A DNA stretch of 64,000 nucleotides from Armillaria gallica. Taxonomy: Eukaryota > Basidiomycota > Agaricomycetes > Agaricales > Physalacriaceae. How positions within the stretch are numbered: position 1 is the stretch's first letter; each line of letters starts with the position of its first letter. The notes under the pieces are model-generated. The model ran no database searches, was not told where the DNA came from, and saw nothing but the letters and a program-made list of their open reading frames with translations. The stretch lies in NCBI GenBank assembly GCA_037576215.1, contig JBANDB010000003.1, positions 5,146,001-5,210,000 on the forward strand, given 5' to 3'. Below are positions 44,246 through 58,025 of the stretch, piece by piece. The translations under genes and the position numbers were made by a program.

Positions 44246-45217
44246 GGTTGTCCGACTGCGCCACATTGTTTTCTGACACTGTCTAATGATCTTTTGTCTT
44301 CAACCAGGGTCGTCGAATGTATCTCTTGTATGTCTACAGAATCCAGTAGGATGTAGTCCGGTATTCCACAGTAATGACAATTGAGCGCTAGCAGTAACCA
44401 TCATCCTTCATACTTTCCTCATACGGCAAAAGGTGCAAACACACAACTCTTCGACGTCATATTTAACTGATATCCGACCATTATGCCTTGTCTATGGTGT
44501 TTCTAAAGCCCGGGTCGCTCTGCAGTCATTGAAACCACATTAACTAAAATTCTGCATTAGTGATGTTGTCGCGCCAATGATGACGAAGGAATATACTAGG
44601 CCAGGAGTTTATCGTCTACGATCTGGGATAGATTACACGCGAGATAAGCCGTGTTGATACGAAGTGATCCTCCGCTTCACAAACAAGAACGTGCATTGTG
44701 TGAGTCGTAAAGTAGAGGATATGTCATTGTCAACGCTCAGCCTCTTAGGATCTAACGGTTAACGAGTAAAGGCTATCCTTGTTTTACTCGCGACCGAACG
44801 AGGGAAGTTACTCGGAAATGCCTCTTACATTAGTTGCACAGAATGCTAACGCGCTTGGTAAGCCGTTGGAATAGACCTTCACTGCTCAGAAGGATATGTA
44901 GTCTTTCATGAATTTAAATCTATCTAAATGGCGAAATTTCGGAGTCTCGCCGGGAGTCACCAGAGGGTCTGTCCGGGCCGGTTATCCAAATCGGGTTTAT
45001 CAGATAAGATGAAAAAACAACTCAAACTGGCACAGCTGTTCTTTCTGACTCCTACCACAACCTGTCGAAGCATTTTACAGCCTAAACATAGCCTTCCACA
45101 GCGAAAACAGCGCAGACAGGTATTTACCCGCTCATGTACAGCACGAAGCGTGTATTTATCTGATTGACAGGTGCCCCGTTTTCTTCTTCCTCATTCACAT
45201 ACCGTACCCATTCGACA
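44246..45217. other. Intergenic, 0.97 kb
   Basis: Lies between the GH79 stop and the ARG5,6 start. The frame at 44928-45167 (79 codons) has no motif support. It contains the ARG5,6 promoter; no regulatory site can be named with confidence. Confidence 0.5.
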
Positions 45218-48189
<2,972 letters not shown>

Positions 48190-48617
48190 AAGATATCTGC
48201 CGTCGTAACGGTGGATCACTACCAAAAAAATGGTTTGTAGGTAAAGGTTTACGTGCAATAAAACTTTCTTGATTAAAACGGTGGATAACAAGGTGTACAC
48301 ACCTCAAACTACCTATTCAATGTTACAAATCTAATACTTTCATATAACTTGCTGTAATCTCTCTAGTTATCTGAGCGGATTCTCGATAGTGCGACGCGTC
48401 GCCCAGGCCATCTGCAGGACCACCTCAATGTAAGGCACGACATTAAGAACCTCTGCCTCGGGCAAAGGTATGCAATTGATTCTGTAAGAAAACCACTAGG
48501 GGCGAACAACTTTTGATTGCCGCCCTGCGTATAGTTCATGCATTACATGTCATCAAGATGGATAGAACGAGTTTCGGGATCATCTAATCAAGATGGCTTG
48601 CCAGGCCAATGGATACC
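48190..48617. other. Convergent 3' intergenic region, ARG5,6 / DFG10
   Basis: About 430 bases of non-coding sequence between two convergent stop codons. AT-rich, with no gene, repeat or RNA feature seen. Confidence 0.5.
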
Positions 48618-49621
48618 TTAGTATATGAACGGTATCATCCTCCACAATGCAGTGACTTTATCCTCGCCAAACTTTTCAACATACCACTGTCGGGTTGTCT
48701 CAGCCGTTACCCCAAGATTGACTGCGACGAATACGAGGGCAGCCAAGATGGTCTTGTTGAACATTTGCCCAGGGGGAGCGGCGATTCCTGCGAGTGAAAG
48801 ATAGATCAAGCACTCGGCAGTATAGTGTGGACAAGTGATGTAGCGGAAGAAAGGGTGTGTAGGCAAGGAGTACTTCTTCAAGGAAGCCAGATGACGGTGA
48901 CATTTGTTCTGCATCCAAGATGCGAACAAGAACAGCGGCAGAAAAGTTGCTGTGCGTAGGCTGGGGGAGGATAAAGCTAGTTTCAACGGCGTGGAACGAA
49001 GGGTTTTTATATCTATATAGGATGTCAGGATCACAAAAAATAATGGTTTATATGTGTACTCACGGATACCCTCCACCCACACGGCCGGTCCCATGCCTGC
49101 GTAAAAGGCCCAACCTAGAAGCCAATGCACGAACCACATCTTTGCATTGGAAGGCTTTGCAAGACGTATAGATTCATAGAGACGGCGGCATCCCTGAGCA
49201 GACATCAGAGCCCACGTCAGCAGTATCTGTTCTTTCGACATCGCCTTCGAAGGGTCGATCTTGGGTGCCAATATTGCAATGGCTGAGAACAGGCGCCCAT
49301 TGCGAAGAATCTCCTGGGCCCACAATGCAGACGAGGTTACAGAAACGACGTAGAAATGAGTGAAATATCGATGAGGGACCTGGAGTGTCGCTAGGTAGTC
49401 CAGGAATGCAGAAAGGGAGCCTTTAGGTGACAACTGTACGTTCTGTTGAGCGACTGTTCGAGATCCATAGAGCAGAAAACGTCTGCGTAACGGTGGGACG
49501 GCGTTGACCGCTAATACCTGATACCAGTCGGTCAAAGGCAAGGAAAGAATAAAGCAGGACATACCACGGACGCACCAAAGAGAAAGTAGCCTCGGACGCC
49601 CTGTACTGGGTCGACCGCCAT
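48618..49621 (-). CDS. DFG10: Polyprenol reductase (DFG10/SRD5A3, steroid 5-alpha-reductase family)
   Basis: ER-membrane enzyme of the steroid 5-alpha-reductase family, classically assigned to dolichol formation from polyprenol for N-glycosylation. ATG 49621: MAVDPVQGVRGYFLFGASV is joined to VLAVNAVPPLRRRFLLYGSR by removing a 47-nt intron. Next come LQVPHRYFTHFYVVSVTSSA, a segment typical of SRD5A3 proteins, then CRRLYESIRLAKPSNAKMWF. A second intron lies after WVEG. The C-terminal catalytic region contains YSLPTHPFFRYITCPHYTAE, matching the conserved P-x-G/P..F..V..PHY.xE block, and LGVTAETTRQWYVEKFGEDK before the end IPFIY. Six or so hydrophobic helices are visible; total about 315 residues. 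It is divergent from the ADP-ribosylglycohydrolase gene. Confidence 0.9.
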
Positions 49622-49863
49622 GACTGCGAGAAGCCGGACGATGTGGGCCTGCCATATAAGTATTGTTGCTTTACATCAAGCATGTGCTTTTCTTCTTCTA
49701 GTGTTGTCACGATCCAAGGCGACAACGGCGATGGGCAATTGCCTCGATAATCACAGGCAACACCATGGTGGTACAGGCTTGGCACTCCTCTTTGGGTTCT
49801 CGACGGCGAGGAGCACAGGAGTCCTTGCACAGAACCACGATGAATGCGCCTCTACATTTTTAG

Positions 49864-51006
49864 AATTCTACGAAGGCAGCACCGGCGACAAAGATACGAA
49901 CTTCGATCCTTGCTACTGCGCTCGTCGATGCCCTTGGAGGCCCAGCTGAATTCCACGGCCGTTTCTCCTTCGATGTCGTCGACTCCATGATTCCCAACGC
50001 CAATTTCTCTCTTCCTCCAGGCGTCTGGACAGACGACACATCCATGACCCTCTGTCTGGCACAGTCACTCGCCACCTACTGCCTTAATGACTCGATGCCG
50101 CCTGGAGGATTCGATGAATGCCACCAGTTGGCGGCATATACGGAGTGGTGGAAGCGAGGGGTACTTTCTGCCACCGGAAAATGCTTCGACATTGGCAACA
50201 CTATTTGCAGGGCTCTTACTATCTACTCCTCCAATCCGACAAAAAAACCACTCAAACGCATCCAGAATCAGCTTAGCGGAGAGTTCTCCTGCGGAAATGG
50301 AAGTCTCATGCGCATCGTTCCCGTAGGGCTGGCATACTGGCGTGACGAGACCCAGGCAAGGGATTACGCGCGAAGAAGCAGCACTACCACGCATCCCAAC
50401 GAACTTTGCAAGGAGGCTTGTGAAGTTTGGACGGGCGCAATATGTAAGATCATGGCGTCTACGACAGCCTCCGAAGGTCGCGATATCACGAAGCTTGACC
50501 TAATGTCATATATCGCCTCGTTTCCCTATTCCCATCCAAAGCTACGTGAGCTGCTCGCTCTTCCGTCATTCGCACCTTCGCCTCCGTCAGCAGCTAAAGA
50601 ATTGGAGAGCTACTATCGGCGTTACCATCCCCTTATGAAACTTATAGCAGAATGTGAATCCGAGGCCAAGGATTCAAAGCTTCCGTTGTATTTGCCCCAG
50701 CCCGAGACGCTCCCATCTTCTGGTTATGTCGTTGACACTCTGATTGCGGCTCTCTATTCTTTCTTTTCCACCAATACATTCGAGCAAGGCGCAATCGTTG
50801 CCGTGAACATGGGTAACGATGCCGATACCGTCGGGGCTGTTTACGGTGGTCTGGCGGGATGTTGGTACGGAACTGAACTGAATGTCGCCTCCGATACCTT
50901 CTGGAGCGCCAAGGTAGCGAAATGGTACAAAGGCCTGGTTAAAAAGGATATCATTGCAGACGTTTCCGAGGCATTAGTTACATTTTCGAATGGGCTAGCG
51001 AAATGA
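49864..51006 (+). CDS. ADP-ribosylglycohydrolase (DraG/ARH family); 5' end uncertain
   Basis: Metal-dependent hydrolase removing ADP-ribose from proteins or related molecules. The supported frame starts after an acceptor-like tttttag at 49857-49863 and runs 380 codons to 51006. It reads ATKIRTSILATALVDALGGP (normally G-A-x-x-G-D-A-x-G near the N-terminus), then GVWTDDTSMTLCLAQSLATY with the first metal-binding motif T-D-D-T. CGNGSLMRIVPVGL is the conserved central block. The second metal motif is GAIVAVNMGNDADTVGAVYG with GLAGCWYG after it. Thus all metal ligands of the family are present. A first exon starting ATGGGCAATTGC at 49731 would splice in frame across a 43-nt intron with a weak gtcctt donor; I regard this as possible only. 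ATG 49987 (MIPNANFSLPP) would cut off conserved residues. Confidence 0.85.
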   Translation, partial: NSTKAAPATKIRTSILATALVDALGGPAEFHGRFSFDVVDSMIPNANFSLPPGVWTDDTSMTLCLAQSLATYCLNDSMPPGGFDECHQLAAYTEWWKRGVLSATGKCFDIGNTICRALTIYSSNPTKKPLKRIQNQLSGEFSCGNGSLMRIVPVGLAYWRDETQARDYARRSSTTTHPNELCKEACEVWTGAICKIMASTTASEGRDITKLDLMSYIASFPYSHPKLRELLALPSFAPSPPSAAKELESYYRRYHPLMKLIAECESEAKDSKLPLYLPQPETLPSSGYVVDTLIAALYSFFSTNTFEQGAIVAVNMGNDADTVGAVYGGLAGCWYGTELNVASDTFWSAKVAKWYKGLVKKDIIADVSEALVTFSNGLAK

Positions 51007-53240
51007 GCTAGCTTCCTTTGGCATAGAACGTGTTGTCGATTATGAGAAATCTTGCTTCTCTTGTCATGAATTCTCAGTGCAAGGAACCCGAGAATGGAGG
51101 TGTGGTCTGCTAATCCGTTTACAAGTTCATTATGAAGAGTGAATGCAAGAAGCTACTTTCCTGGAGTACCTCGTGGTGTGTGCCCATATTAACAAGGGAA
51201 CTATTAGTTGGATGCATGGCTGACGGGCCAGACTAGGTGGCAATGCTAACGGCCAACTCGACGCTTCGGTTCCTGCGCAGAAACCATCAATCGGAGGCAT
51301 TCGTTCGCATTGCTGAAGCCGTTTCCATTCAGATATCAAGCAGCTATTCCCGGCCATATGAAAGTCTCCTGACCTGCACAGTACATCGACTGCATCGTAC
51401 CATTGGCCGATGCATTCTTATATATTCTGGAAGCTCCGCTTTTGCGCTTCAGCCAAGAAAACGTCGGTGAATTCGGTGGACTACTGCCCTTAGGAGCGCT
51501 GGCTCTTAGAGGCTACATACACAACGGAGGAACATGATGCCTTGTCGGTACCTGCTGCTGTGGTAATGGAATTACCTTTCTACCCAGTCATCTCTGGACT
51601 GCCAAGCATGTCCATGATTCCTGGCCAATCTTTGCCATATACTTCGATCAGTTGCGCACACCGGACGCTTTTGGAGACGGGCAACAAGGCAAACGGTGAA
51701 CAAACGTGTTAGGGGAGGTGGCCTACTAGCATGCTTCCTCCGTCTCGGAATAGTTTCAACCACCCGCGTCCATAGGGTACAACAGAGATTACATTGTACC
51801 GCATTTTCCCAGAGGTAAGTTAGTTATTTCAGGAACCCGTTGATCTGACGACGTTGACCACAGAAGCTCGAGTACCGTTTTCCCACGGTCATCTGGCCCT
51901 TCGTTATTTTACCATCTTCCGCTGCTTAAAGTGACCGCTTTGCCAAAGAGATGCTGCATTGCCCGAGAACCGCCAGGGTTAAATTTCAATGTGCCAAGCC
52001 CTTGACAGCACTGTGAGCAAGCTTTTGACCCAGACTCAAGCCTCTGGTCTCTGAACATTTGTTTCAAGGGAATCAAAATTGTGACTTAACGATCCCTGGA
52101 CTAGGGGAAACTAGAGGGTCCGCAATCCCATTCATACCCCTCGCTTCAATCGGCTGCTTTCTCAACAGCGAATGCTTTCAGTCTTCATCTGAACCTGTTA
52201 TTTTGGCCGCGGAACCGTCAGCGATGGTCTGTCGAATCTTGAGCATTTGTGGGAGGCTGATGGTCATATGTTTCTATCCCAGACCAACATACCGACACCA
52301 GCGGTCGTTCCTAAAGAATACAATTCCGAAACGGGAGTTGAATTCGCTAGCTCACTTGTTTAAGTCATATGTTATCCTTCACCTAAAGCATAAGGTTCAA
52401 TTCGTGGGATACCAAAACTGCCCAGACTTTCTAGCGGCGATCATATCGGTCGTGCATATCGGTGCACCACAATTGCTAGGGTCACCTACCGTATCGCCGA
52501 TACAAGCGTGGTTTCAGTGCTATTTAATGCCGTACACATTTATGTCAAGATCGCTGCCGTGATTTCAAAAGGGCAAAAGCAACCCTTTTTGACAGCTCCC
52601 TCGGATAAACCCGCAGACAAGGTCAAAGATAGCCCCGGAGCATTCTGCTTCAGAACCTCTGCAGTCTTCGAAAGTTTACCAGCCGTATTTTCCGGCTTCA
52701 AGGTACACAGTTCTTCAACGCGAGCATTCGACTTTGTACCTAGGTCGAACACAGTGCAACGCAGACAGTATCGTCGCTGACGTGACCACAAAGCAATTTA
52801 TCGAATCAAAAATGCGACAGCTCCAAAATTTGAAACGACAAGCTGATCTAAATTAAATACACCGCACACGAGGCTCGCAGTTCGTATTGGATTGACGTTC
52901 TCCACTTCTAATCCTTCCTGATATATAAACTTCTGCGATCCGGGATCTCTTCAAGGTACCAACAGCACGATTTGATCCTGCAAGGTTTATGTCCGCCGAC
53001 TTATGGACAAGGGGCAAACACAACTTGTTCACATTTGTCGTGTACGTTTGTCGTGTCGTCAAGACGAATGACACTTGGTTTGAAGTCCTTGGAGCCACGA
53101 TCGGTCCCATCATAACAATAATAAAGTTTCGTGATTCGTAGGTATTTAATCTATGCAAGGTACTATATATACATTGAAAGCTGCCATAAAGCTTGTAGTA
53201 TGTTAGCGACTGACTATCCATTTTTAATTAGAGAGGTGAT
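51007..53240. other. Gene-poor stretch, 2.2 kb, with weak open frames
   Basis: No gene could be supported. The most protein-like frame runs from an acceptor-like tgcacag near 51380 on the plus strand (TACATCGACTGC..., IVPLADAFLYILEAPLLRFS, then FGGLLPLGALALRGYI) to a stop at about 51535, after which another frame stays open; this could be a decayed gene. A 167-codon plus frame at 52059-52562 and an 83-codon minus frame at 52540-52791 also lack recognisable domains. No repeats or transposon ends seen. Confidence 0.4.
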
Positions 53241-54778
53241 CTACAAGCGAAGATTTCCCTTTGATTCCCACTGTGGTCGATCACCGCGTTCCACGACCAC
53301 AGACGAGAGTTCAATATCATGAGCGTTTTTTGAGTTTTGAGTTTCTAGTTCTGAAGCGTCGTTCGTGACAGTTGTGCTAACCCCAACCTGTGCAGAACCA
53401 GCTTAACGGGATGAAAATACGACGGTATAATCTACTTACCATTATACCCCCATGCGTCGGATTACGTGTCGCATCGCGTATAGCTGTGGCGAAAGAGGCG
53501 TGTCCAGTACTGTCTAGGATAGCACGAAGGGATGTCCTAGATAGAAGCGTGACCATGACGGTAAGTGTGTACACACGCGACATTGAGAACTGAGGTAAAA
53601 GGCTGGAATGCATCATGAGACGTTTTCGATGGCGAGGCGTTCAAAAGCGCTTACTGGTATGCAGTATGTTTTAGTGGTAAGAACTTCAAGACGCCAGTTC
53701 AGCACCGTCAAAAGACATATGATTGTAGAATGCATACCAGAATCAAATTCAGAAATGCTATAAGGGCGGTGAAGGCGCTGGTCTCCATGGAAGTTTGAAT
53801 GAGGCGATAAATGACTGATAGGTAGTGTGAGAGTTCGTAACGTGCACAGCGGTAATAGGATCACCTCTATCCGTGTTCTTAAACGAAGTTCTGGATTTGA
53901 GGAGATAGAAGACCAGAACACCGGCAATGCCAATATCGGCAACGCTCGTCTACGATAGAAATAAGCTGAGGAGCTCCCGCACAATGCAGTACCTAACTCA
54001 CGGATATTAGCCACAGGGTGATGGGCGTAGTGAACTGTCCTAGAAGACTGAATCTCTTCTTTTCGATGAAAGAGCCGCATACGCTGGAGCATGTTCGTTC
54101 AGTTGAGGGTCTTCGGTTGGAAGGACTCGACGTACGCTAATCCAGAGCCGAATGAGAAAAGAACGACTAAGTGTAGGATAAGGTTTAGCACTAGACTATG
54201 GTCGTGACCACTTACGGACTGTCAGAAGGACAACAGTTACTGTGGACCTAGTTATCCCCCAACACCTGAGAGACAGACTTCTAAATTTGGTTGCATGGAA
54301 AGATCGCTTAAGGCCCTCACCGGACAAGGAAAAAGACCTGAGCTATGAATCCGACTATAGCGGTGAAGCCGGGTTCCGTCCACATCGTCCATTCCTGCAG
54401 GTCGAAGGCCTCATAATTTCCGTAACCCAGAACGGACGATCGGTAGAGGACATGACTGAGTAAATATTAGTTGAAAATGCCTGAGTAATGTCGAGATAAA
54501 ATAGCATTCACAAGTCCAATCCGCCTATGAATAGATTGAAAAACAGCAGAAGGCTGACTATCATCTTGTTGAACAATGTGTCGTGGGTGAAATGGTCTCG
54601 ATAATAATCAGCCATTTGAGCGAGTATGAAACCCATGAGCTAGAAAAGAAAGCGCGCTGAAGGTTAACAATAGCGGGTATACAACTGTAGAACTCACCAG
54701 CTGCTGCATCCAGACCCCAGTCACTAAAGGCCCGAAGGTCACATTGATGACACTCTGCGGTGTGTTGCTGGAAGACAT
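53241..54778 (-). CDS. DUF6534-type seven-helix membrane protein
   Basis: Integral membrane protein of the DUF6534 family, abundant in Agaricomycetes and of unknown function; some authors compare it with GPCR-like proteins. The gene is hidden by introns: eleven short exons from ATG 54778 to the stop at 53241 give about 350 residues. Exon 1 reads MSSSNTPQSVINVTFGPLVT and GVWMQQL; then LMGFILAQMADYYRDHFTHD, TLFNKMIVSLLLFFNLFIGG, HVLYRSSVLGYGNYEAF, WTMWTEPGFTAIVGFIAQVF, FTTPITLWLIS, DIGIAGVLVFYLLKSRTSF, SAFTALIAFLNLIL and FSMSRVYTLTVMVTLLSRTS. Seven hydrophobic helices are evident. The cytosolic tail is Ser/Glu-rich (SELETQNSKNAHDIELSS). An apparent in-frame stop after KTLN is removed if the 52-nt gtacgt..ctccag segment is treated as an intron. 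Exon borders in the middle are less certain than at the ends. Confidence 0.8.
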
Positions 54779-55622
54779 GGTGTGGCGTACCGGCCAAGAG
54801 TGCTATGGAGCCTGACGCTGGGGCCTTATATATCATGAAGGGAGAATCCGAGGAGCCGAGATAATGTTGTAAACCCGTTGCGGTCTTACAGCACCTTTGC
54901 TCCATTGCGCTCAGGGAAGTGTCGGGGTAGCTTTGGGGTAATCGAAATTATTCGTGTGGTCTCGTCTCGGTACCCAAGCGACGGAGCGGTGCTTCAAGAT
55001 TCAAAGATCCTAAGCTCGATCTGAGTTACTTAACTCGACATTGAAAGCGTGATATTTCTTGTCGGAAATCCCCAGTCGTGAGGGTATCTATCCTTATAAG
55101 ATGATCTATCATTGGAAAAACGTGCTGCTGCCCAGTGCTGAGTTTCGGCATTGGCAGGTTCCGCGATGGAGTTCTGCGAGCCACGCCAGCGCCGAGTCCA
55201 GGTGGCTTGTACCTGACCGCAAATAAGTAGCTGTAGGGAGCCTTCATACATGTTTGAGTACTTACTTTTAGCGATAGCCTTGCTGGACGTATCCTGCAGG
55301 TACTACAACTTCAAGCACGGGTGCAAAAGACAAACCTAGAGTCGAGTATCGTGACTAATATGGAAACTCGATATCCCCTTTTGTCCCTCGTGGTTCACCA
55401 TCAACATTCATCCCCGCCGAAGCATTCAAACGGAGACCTTTCTTAGACTCCATCCGGTTCGCTCTATCGACTAACGTAGCGGGCATCAATATATGATGGT
55501 TTCCTGTCTATATCCAATTCTGGCATGATGTCCTTATGTCAAATCCAGGGTATGAAAACTCAGCAACCGCTAGCGCACTGAGGGTTATCTTCGCTTTTCT
55601 CCAGTACCTCTGAGTGAACTCG
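54779..55622. other. Divergent intergenic region, DUF6534 gene / P450
   Basis: About 840 bases that should hold both promoters. Two overlapping minus-strand frames at 55026-55251 have no support. No repeat or RNA gene seen. Confidence 0.5.
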
Positions 55623-58025
55623 ATGGGAAACTTCAATGACATCTTAGACAATATGATGGCATGGGTGGGCGCTACTAGGTCAACTATTCTGCTGGTCGAC
55701 ATCATTGTCTGTCTTGCCGCTCTTGTTGCTGCCGCCAAGCTATACAACAGGCATTCAAGAAACCCTCTCAGACTTCCCTTTCCCCCAGGTCCGCAGCCGA
55801 GCAACATTCCCTTCGTCGGGAACATACCTGATATGCCAACTAAAGACGGTAAGGAGATTTGCATTCTTCCAACCGATTACTGATTACTGTCGGACAGAGT
55901 GGTTCAAGTTCACAGAATGGGGAAAGCAATATGGTGCGGCTCCCTGCTGAAGCTGTCTACTTTCTTGATAGAAATGTTCATTCGTGTATGCAGGACCGCT
56001 TATGATGCTCGAAATCATGGGTCAGAAAATGTGCATCATCAACAGCGCGCAAGTTGCCACGGATTTACTTGACACACGGTCGTCGATTTACTCGGATAGG
56101 CCTCCCATGGTGATGGTGAAAGAACTGTGCGTTCTGAGGAACGGTATTTTATAAGAGACTGCTGAGTCTCATGCAGGATGGGCTGGAACTTCAACATGGG
56201 TTTCCAAAGTTACGGCTCCGAGTATAAGAAGAGCCGGAAGCTTTTTCATCATGGCTTTAATCCTCGCGCCTCAGATGAATATCAGCCTATACAGACGGTA
56301 TGTATCTGATTATAACTCGAATCTCTTAGCCTAACGAATTGGCTTTCCATTGATTCAGAGGGAGGTCACTATGCTGCTTGCAAAACTCCTTCAAAGCCCG
56401 GAACAATTTGACAAACATCTTAGGACGTGTGTTTTCTATAATTGATTGCTCATAATTCAATAGTCGTTGACTGGCTACCGGTAGGACGACGGGGGCTATC
56501 ATTATGATGATCGGTGCGTTGATCAATCAGGGACGACATTTCATGCTCAACAAGTGCTTTGTTTTTTTACCCTGACCAGCCTTTGGATACCAGACAGTTG
56601 AGAACGACGAGTTTGTGCGCATCGCAGAAGATGCTCAGTTGGCTATGGTATCGGCTGCTCGCCCAGGGGCTTATCTTGTGGACTTCTTACCATTCCTCAA
56701 ATATGTCCCGGAATGGTAAGCAACTCGAACTGAACGCTTTTGGTTGTCGACATCTGAAATCTTTACTTAGGTTTCCAGGAGCAGGGTTCAAACGTGTAGC
56801 CAGAGAGGGATGGGAGCTTGCACAAGATCTTCAAAATAAGCCTTACGCCTGGGCAAAGAATGAGTTTGAAGAGGGCAGAGCGCATCCGAGTTTCTTCACA
56901 GCATTAATGGATGCGAAGGGACTATCTTCAGACGATCCTGTCGAAGAGGCTAAATTGATTAAGAAGGCTTCAGCTGTTATGTATGCGAGTACGTGCTTTC
57001 TGTCGGGAGTGATGTATGGTGCTGACACACCGTCTCTAGCTGGTGCCGACACCATTTTGGCATCGGTGCTCACGTTTTTCTTGGCGATGCTTCATGCTCC
57101 TCAGGTTCAAAAAGTGGCACAAGAGGAACTAGCCCGTGTCATCGGGAATGATCGCCTCCCAACGTTCTCTGACCGGGACTCGTTACCGTATATTAACTGC
57201 ATTGTCAAAGAAACTTATCGTTGGGAGCAGGGTATGCATCTATACGGGGTTCCAGCTGGTCGTCCAACTTACTCCAATTATTCTAGTCATTCCCCTCGGG
57301 GTGCCTCACCGGCTAATGAAAGACGATGTGAGTTTATCCACTTCCGTGAATCCTGTATTTTTGACTTGGGTTATCAGGTCTATCAAGGTTACTTTATCCC
57401 TGAGGGTAAGCTTACTTGTGCCTTCCAGATTGCTTGAAGAAGTAATTGAATGTATCCTTCTAGGTACAACTATGATAGTTAGTGCGTGGTTTTCGCTCTC
57501 TTCTCCTGCAGCTGCTGGAACGATTTGCATTATTAGATCAATGGGGCATCGTGAGTATACTACCTGCATTGATGCTCCTTATTATCAGCTGACGCCATTT
57601 CTATAGTCGCATGACGAGACAATGTATCCGGATTCAATGGCTTTCCGACCTGAACGTTTCATGCATGCACCAGACGCCAAAGATGGAGGGCCCCGCGAGC
57701 CCAATACAATTGCATTTGGTTGGGTAAGTTATCGAAACTTGTTCCTGTTCACCTGCCTATCTCACGGAGGTCTTAAAAGGGTCGCCGCATTTGTCCAGGA
57801 CGCTTCTTGGCGGAGAATTCCCTCTGGTTGCACGTTGCGACAACGTTACAATGCTTCAGCATTCTTCCCGTCACTGGGCCAGATGGAAATGCAGTGATTC
57901 CACCTAGGGAGTATACGTCCGGTCTGGCCAGCCGTCCAAAACCGTTTCCCTGTCACATTAGGCCAAGAAATGCAGGCGTCGTCGAGTTGATCAAGCATAG
58001 TGTCGCCGGGGTTGAAGTCCAATAG
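55623..58025 (+). CDS. Cytochrome P450 monooxygenase, membrane-anchored
   Basis: Heme-thiolate monooxygenase of the ER, of an Agaricomycete clan often annotated as O-methylsterigmatocystin oxidoreductase-like; the substrate is unknown. ATG 55623 and stop 58025, about 15 exons, about 520 residues. An N-terminal anchor (STILLVDIIVCLAALVAAAK) and the Pro hinge LPFPPGPQPSNIPFVGNIPD come first. Then SYGSEYKKSRKLFHHGFNP (C-helix region), the I-helix ATGADTILASVLTFFLA, the ExxR motif in VKETYRW, VIPLGVPHRLMKDD, YQGYFIPEGTTMIVNQWGIS, and MAFRPERFMH (PERF). The heme loop is FGWGRRICPGRFLAENS with the Cys ligand present. Two apparent frame breaks (near 56480 and 57480-57560) disappear with short introns, so the gene looks functional. 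It lies next to a peroxisomal acyl-CoA ligase, which may or may not be related. Confidence 0.9.

Noticed and set aside
53613..54092. Minus-strand frame of 159 codons as a gene of its own
   Set aside because: Spliced reading in other frames gives a continuous DUF6534 protein through the same region; this frame mixes exon and intron sequence.
54080..54150. Premature TGA in the DUF6534 gene (after KTLN), suggesting a pseudogene
   Set aside because: Treating gtacgt..ctccag (52 nt) as an intron removes the stop and gives a protein-like continuation into FTTPITLWLIS.
56430..57610. Apparent frame breaks in the cytochrome P450
   Set aside because: Introns ending accggtag (near 56487) and cattattag (near 57540) restore TTGAIIMMI and TTMIVNQWGISHDE, so the gene is not broken.
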